Source: QHXW01 sp035297145 (GTDB taxonomy: Bacteria > Acidobacteriota > Terriglobia > Bryobacterales > Bryobacteraceae). From it: DNA of 64,000 bases. Location of the stretch: assembly GCA_035297145.1 (NCBI GenBank), contig DATGZN010000093.1, forward strand, positions 278,637 to 342,636. The letters run 5' to 3'. The position numbers were made by a program, and so were the translations under genes. The notes under the pieces were generated by a model. It was given only the letters and a program-made list of their open reading frames with translations. It had not been told where the DNA came from and made no database searches. This document shows, one piece after another, positions 60,645 through 64,000 of the stretch (positions are counted from its first letter, which is position 1; the number at the start of each line of letters is the position of its first letter).

Positions 60645-61592
60645 GTGAATCGGCGAACGTTTCTCGCCTCGGCGGCTGCGACTCTCGTTGGCGCCGCTCA
60701 ATCTGCGCCCGTGCCCATCATCGACACGCATATCCATCTGTTTGATCCGACGCGTCCCCAGGGCGTGCCGTGGCCCGAGAAGAACGACGCCGTGCTCTAC
60801 AAGCCCGCGCTGCCCGAGCGCTACCGCAATATCGCCATGCCTCTCGGCATCAAGGGGGCGATTGAAGTGGAGGCGAGCCCGCGGCTTGAGGACAACCAGT
60901 GGGTACTCGACATCGCTGCTCGGAACACCATCATCGTTGGAACCGTCGGCAACCTGGAGCCCGGAAAGCCGGGATTCGGCAAGAACCTTGAGCGCTTTCA
61001 CCGCAACCCGCTGTTTCGCGGAATTCGATACGGGAATCTGTGGGGAAGAAATCTCGGCGCCGAGTTGTCGAAGTCCGATTTCATTGCGGATCTGAAGGCT
61101 CTGGCGGATGCTGGTCTGTCGCTGGATACGGCGAATCAGGATCCCGCGCTCATCGCCGCCGCCGTTCGCGTGACTGACCTCGTTCCGAATCTGCGGGTGG
61201 TCATCGATCATCTGCCGCAACTCGATCCACCCGTCGAGCCGAAAGCCCTTCGTGCCTATCAGGCCGACCTGCGCGAGCTTGGAAAACGCCCGCAAGTCTA
61301 TCTGAAAATCTCCGAAGTCCTGCGCCGCGTGGATGGCCGCGTACCCACGGATTCAGACTTCTACCGGCAGCGCTTGGACGAGCTATGGGACATATTCGGC
61401 GAGGACCGCCTGCTTTACGGCAGCGACTGGCCCAATAGCGACCAGTGGGGCACGTATCCGCAAGTGCTGAGCGTGGTCCGCGAATACTTCACGGGCAAAG
61501 GCAGGCTGGCCGCCGCTGAAAAGTACTTCTGGAAGAATTCCGTAGCCGCCTATCGCTGGGTGAAGCGCGACGCCAGCCAACCCGGCGCGTGA
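60645..61592 (+). CDS. Amidohydrolase-family (TIM-barrel lactonase-like) protein with Tat-type signal
   Basis: 315 residues from GTG 60645. The N-terminus NRRTFLASAAATLVGAAQSA is a twin-arginine-type signal, so the folded enzyme is probably exported. The metal motif DTHIHLFDP (His29, His31) and the late Asp in LLYGSDWPNS are those of amidohydrolase_2 enzymes such as L-fuconolactonase and 2-pyrone-4,6-dicarboxylate lactonase. Substrate unknown; a sugar lactone is likely. Gene spacing allows cotranscription with the NUDIX gene. Confidence 0.85.
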   Translation: MNRRTFLASAAATLVGAAQSAPVPIIDTHIHLFDPTRPQGVPWPEKNDAVLYKPALPERYRNIAMPLGIKGAIEVEASPRLEDNQWVLDIAARNTIIVGTVGNLEPGKPGFGKNLERFHRNPLFRGIRYGNLWGRNLGAELSKSDFIADLKALADAGLSLDTANQDPALIAAAVRVTDLVPNLRVVIDHLPQLDPPVEPKALRAYQADLRELGKRPQVYLKISEVLRRVDGRVPTDSDFYRQRLDELWDIFGEDRLLYGSDWPNSDQWGTYPQVLSVVREYFTGKGRLAAAEKYFWKNSVAAYRWVKRDASQPGA

Positions 61593-62090
61593 TTACTGCC
61601 CGTCCCTTCGGCGCAGAGTGCCAGGCTGTCTCGATAACGCCGCGAACTCCCGCGTTCTGTCCTGGATGGCCTTAAACTCCCCACTGGACCATCGTCTGTC
61701 TTGGGATGGGAGAGCCGCTATCGCGGCATCCAAAGAGCTGGTCCGTCGCTCACGAGGAGGCATCAACGAAAATACCCTGGGTTGATCGCTCTGCGTTCGG
61801 CGAATATACTCAGGCAGCGCCACAGGGTCGTACACGGCGGCAGCCACGATCTTCACGGCCCTTCCGCAACATGGGAAATCGAATGCGCTAGCATGCCGGC
61901 TAACTCGGCTTCGTTATCGACGGCGAGAATCAATAGGACCGATACAAGAATGTGCCCACCAGGAAACGCAAGAGCTGGCCGGAGTTTGCGCACTCTCCCC
62001 GAAGAGTATCCAAGCACCATCGGCGCTAAAGCGTGGATAGTCGGCGTATTGCCCTCCAGGCTTCGTCGGTGCGCCGGTCGTCCCCCAAAA
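61593..62090 (-). pseudogene. M48-family metallopeptidase remnant
   Basis: Two minus-strand frames together look like an M48 peptidase. The first (ending at 61853) reads ALAFPGGHILVSVLLILAVD, NEAELAGMLAHSISHVAEGP: the zinc motif HExxH is changed to HSISH. The second (61856-61593) reads YDPVALPEYIRRTQ, RVFSLMPPRERRTSSLDAAI and SSGEFKAIQDRTRE, like the C-terminal end of acidobacterial M48 proteins. The roughly 100 residues that should lie between are missing. The upstream limit is not defined. It is inactive. Confidence 0.65.
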
Positions 62091-62123
62091 GCCTCCTCCT
62101 GCTCGAACCCCTTATCCGCTAGC

Positions 62124-62975
62124 CTATTGTGCGGATGCCAATGCACCCACTGCGGCTCTTTCCTTCCCAGCCGCCAAGGCACCTGTTGCGGCCTGTTCGA
62201 TGAAATGAGCGACGGCTTGCGGCTGCGACACATACACGGCGTGGCTGCCTTTTACCTCGACGACCGTTGAGCCTGCGCGTTTGGACATAGCTCGCTGGGC
62301 GTCAGGCGGGATCATTTTGTCTTCGGTAGAGACCAAGTACCAGCTTGGCTTTGTTCGCCACGCCGGCTGATTGATCGGAGTACTGGGCGCCTCGACACCC
62401 CACGGGACTTGGGAGTCGGCCATGAACGAAGCCGCGTCTGGACTCACATCCGCGGCGAATGCGGCCGGGAACTTCGCCTTATCGAGGAATAGGTATCCAT
62501 CCTGAGGCGGCAGGATCGGCGGAACGGGCGCGCCTGGCGGTGGATTCTGGATGAGCGACGACACCGATTCGCCCTTGTCCGGTGCAAACGCTGTGATGTA
62601 GACCAAGCCCGCGACCTTTGGGTCGTTGCCCGCTTCCGTGATCACGGCTCCGCCGTACGAGTGACCGACGAGGATCACCGGGCCGTCCTGCGCGGCGATC
62701 GCCCGCTTCGTGACGGCAACGTCGTCTGCCAGCGAGATGGTCGGATTCTGGACGATCGCGACCGTGTAGCCGTCCTTCTTCAGGGCTTTGTAGACGCCCT
62801 CCCAACCGGACCCGTCCACGAACCCGCCGTGGACAAGAACGATGTTCTTCACAACTGTCGATGTGTTTGTTTGTGCCATAAGATCCTTTTCCATGCTGAA
62901 CATGATTGTCATGATCGCCAGCGCACTGTAGATGATTCGTGTTCTGACGTCGATTGCCATTGCGTTGTACTTCAT
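62124..62975 (-). CDS. Secreted alpha/beta hydrolase (hydroxynitrile lyase/esterase-like)
   Basis: 283 residues from ATG 62975, with AAAGGA 8 bases upstream. A signal segment (IIYSALAIMTIMFSMEKDLMAQ) is followed by the strand with VLVHGGFVDGSGW, the nucleophile elbow GHSYGG (Ser106) and the late GSHAVYVSQPQAVAHFIEQA with the catalytic His. The overall look is that of the EstC-like or hydroxynitrile-lyase subgroup that is common in soil bacteria. The substrate is unknown. Codon choice looks less GC-biased than in the neighbours. Confidence 0.83.
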   Translation of the reverse strand: MKYNAMAIDVRTRIIYSALAIMTIMFSMEKDLMAQTNTSTVVKNIVLVHGGFVDGSGWEGVYKALKKDGYTVAIVQNPTISLADDVAVTKRAIAAQDGPVILVGHSYGGAVITEAGNDPKVAGLVYITAFAPDKGESVSSLIQNPPPGAPVPPILPPQDGYLFLDKAKFPAAFAADVSPDAASFMADSQVPWGVEAPSTPINQPAWRTKPSWYLVSTEDKMIPPDAQRAMSKRAGSTVVEVKGSHAVYVSQPQAVAHFIEQAATGALAAGKERAAVGALASAQ

Positions 62976-63026
62976 CGGATATCCTTTCTTGAATTTGTCT
63001 GAAAAACCTCCGCTCACACGCTTCCA

Positions 63027-63158
63027 TCACCGCAGACCACTCGTGCGACGCATCCATTCCCGGATGTAGGGTGAGCTGTTCACGAGAGTCACCTCCATCA
63101 AATCGAGCACGACGTCATGAGCCGATTCCGACCATTGAGTTGCATCACTGTTTCTCAT
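63027..63158 (-). CDS. Small protein downstream of the sigma-region-4-like gene
   Basis: A 43-residue frame: MRNSDATQWSESAHDVVLDL, then MEVTLVNSSPYIREWMRR. It starts 16 bases after the stop of the region-4-like gene and may be translated from the same transcript. No family is recognised. The amphipathic helix in the first half could be a protein-binding segment. Support comes from position and from reading as an ordinary amphipathic protein. Confidence 0.45.
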   Translation of the reverse strand: MRNSDATQWSESAHDVVLDLMEVTLVNSSPYIREWMRRTSGLR

Positions 63159-63174
63159 AGTTGTTCCCTGAGTG

Positions 63175-63675
63175 TCAGTTGGTTCTAAAGACTTCCCTGT
63201 TCCTTTGAATCGTTGGCAACTCCAACATTGCCGTGCGTGCGCGCTCGTCGACTTGACGGATTTCCAAGTGCAATAGCCGGGCGCAGGCCTCCCGCGGCAA
63301 GCCCACGAGGAAACGCAACACAAAGCAATGGCGAAGAGCCGGTGGGAGATGCAAGACACGCCGCAGTTCGAACGGGAGCATGGACGAGGCGTGCTCCAGT
63401 TCTTCCGGTGGCTGCTGAGAGGTTTCACTTTGCGGCTTGATCGCAGCATTCACGGCTTCTCGGAATAGCGTTTCTCCAAAAGTATTGTCGAGAGATATCT
63501 GTTGATCGCCCTCCCAAATTGCAGCTTCGGCCCGCTCCACACTTCCGGTGAGCAGAAGCGCCGTAAGAAACGCCTTGCCGACTATGTGACGCAGGTCTTG
63601 TGGCTCTACATGTGTGCTTGAGGCACGCCCCGGAATTTGCATCAGCATCGTGTTGAATGGAATCGCGCTCGTCAT
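63175..63675 (-). CDS. Sigma-70 region-4-like protein
   Basis: A 166-residue protein. The last third (PFELRRVLHLPPALRHCFVLRFLVGLPREACARLLHLEI) has the wording of sigma-70 region 4 with the HTH that reads the -35 element: FVLRFLxGLPxExCAxLL. The first part (about 100 residues) does not look like sigma region 2, so it is not a full ECF sigma factor. It might be an orphan regulator or a decayed sigma gene. The ATG is at 63675. Confidence 0.65.
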   Translation of the reverse strand: MTSAIPFNTMLMQIPGRASSTHVEPQDLRHIVGKAFLTALLLTGSVERAEAAIWEGDQQISLDNTFGETLFREAVNAAIKPQSETSQQPPEELEHASSMLPFELRRVLHLPPALRHCFVLRFLVGLPREACARLLHLEIRQVDERARTAMLELPTIQRNREVFRTN

Positions 63676-63932
63676 TGTCGTTGCTCCTTGGTATGAATCT
63701 GCGATCCGGCGGAATCGTTACTCCACTATGAGGGAGCAGAGCGGAAGAACCATCACGAGATCGAATGTTTTTTTGTTACCACTGACGGCGCACTTGCGGA
63801 TACCACCATCGTGGTATCACAACACTATCTCGGCGAACGAGAAGCGAGGGATGATGATCTCCCTCCGTGCCAATATCGGTGAGACACTTACCGCGGCGAT
63901 AATTACAGAGCAGGGCGGCAAGGAGAACCATC
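63676..63932. other. Non-coding spacer between divergent genes
   Basis: Here are 257 bases between the region-4-like gene and a plus-strand start near the window edge. The stretch TTTTTTGTTACCACTGACG near 63768-63786 is AT-richer and may be promoter sequence. A minus-strand frame (63776-63997) with a hydrophobic segment exists but overlaps the likely real start on the other strand. Confidence 0.35.
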
Positions 63933-64000
63933 GTGAGCGAAGCCAAGAGCGCAGTTCCTTTTGCCGCCAGTTCGGCGGACGTTGAAGTGCCAGCCAAATC
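63933..64000 (+). CDS. 5' end of a gene running off the window
   Basis: GTG 63933 is preceded by AAGGAG at 63920-63925, a good Shine-Dalgarno distance, and the frame stays open to the window edge (SEAKSAVPFAASSADVEVPA). The 22 residues are Ala/Ser-rich and do not allow a family call. Confidence 0.4.
   Translation, partial: MSEAKSAVPFAASSADVEVPAK

Noticed and set aside
1..64000. CRISPR arrays, transposases, phage genes
   Set aside because: Looked for on both strands; no regularly spaced repeats, DDE/HUH transposase motifs or phage structural genes were recognised.

Overview
The window looks like a chromosomal segment of an Acidobacteriota bacterium, probably of the Solibacter/Bryobacter type. 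This rests on recognised families rather than database searches: an acidobacterial duplicated orphan permease, a TIGR03790-family protein, long propeller-type sensor kinases, many secreted proteins of unknown function, high GC, and dispersed small palindromes. The cell plan is diderm (TonB/ExbBD, TolC, M16 periplasmic peptidases, an outer-membrane barrel). No transposase, integrase, CRISPR array or rRNA was seen. There is one tRNA, tRNA-Arg(ACG).

Region 1-8.6 kb holds mostly single genes: the 3' end of transketolase, an HDOD protein, the duplicated FtsX permease, a PQQ-type beta-propeller, a zinc-ribbon membrane protein, a LysR regulator and the TIGR03790 protein. At 8.6-11.6 kb a CpxP/Spy-like gene faces a CpxR/CpxA-like pair across a short spacer that carries a perfect GTAAA-N5-GTAAA box. 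At 11.6-16.0 kb an overlapping operon encodes an active M16 peptidase, an M16 subunit without the HxxEH motif but with a C-terminal extra domain, and a secreted protein that resembles that extra domain.

Region 16-31.7 kb is a long minus-strand run. It starts with tgt, yajC, secD and secF, continues with tonB, exbB, two exbD and a TPR lipoprotein, then relA/spoT, a DUF971 protein, a glucose-dehydrogenase-like enzyme coupled to a GH63-like glycosidase, a DinB-like protein and a LysW-like mini-protein. Region 31.7-34.7 kb is rearranged: two copies of a short leader, the C-terminal remnant of a molybdenum hydroxylase subunit, two secreted proteins, and flanking hairpin repeats.

Region 34.7-48.9 kb holds a propeller histidine kinase divergent from an export operon of three adaptors, a MacB-type permease without an ATPase, and a TolC-like protein. 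It is followed by a decaheme cytochrome overlapping an MtrB/PioB-like barrel (a likely outer-membrane electron conduit) and a BON-domain protein. Region 51-57.6 kb is a type I restriction-modification locus (R-S-M order) whose specificity gene is broken, trailed by a small conserved-looking ORF and a truncated HNH nuclease. Region 57.5-64 kb has two alpha/beta hydrolases, a TolB-like propeller with a partial duplicate, a NUDIX hydrolase, a Tat-type amidohydrolase, an M48 peptidase pseudogene and a sigma-region-4-like protein.

The best candidates for unusual biology are the three-adaptor exporter, the decaheme/barrel pair, the Cpx-like circuit with its conserved box, and the M16 heterodimer operon. 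None is proven novel from sequence alone.
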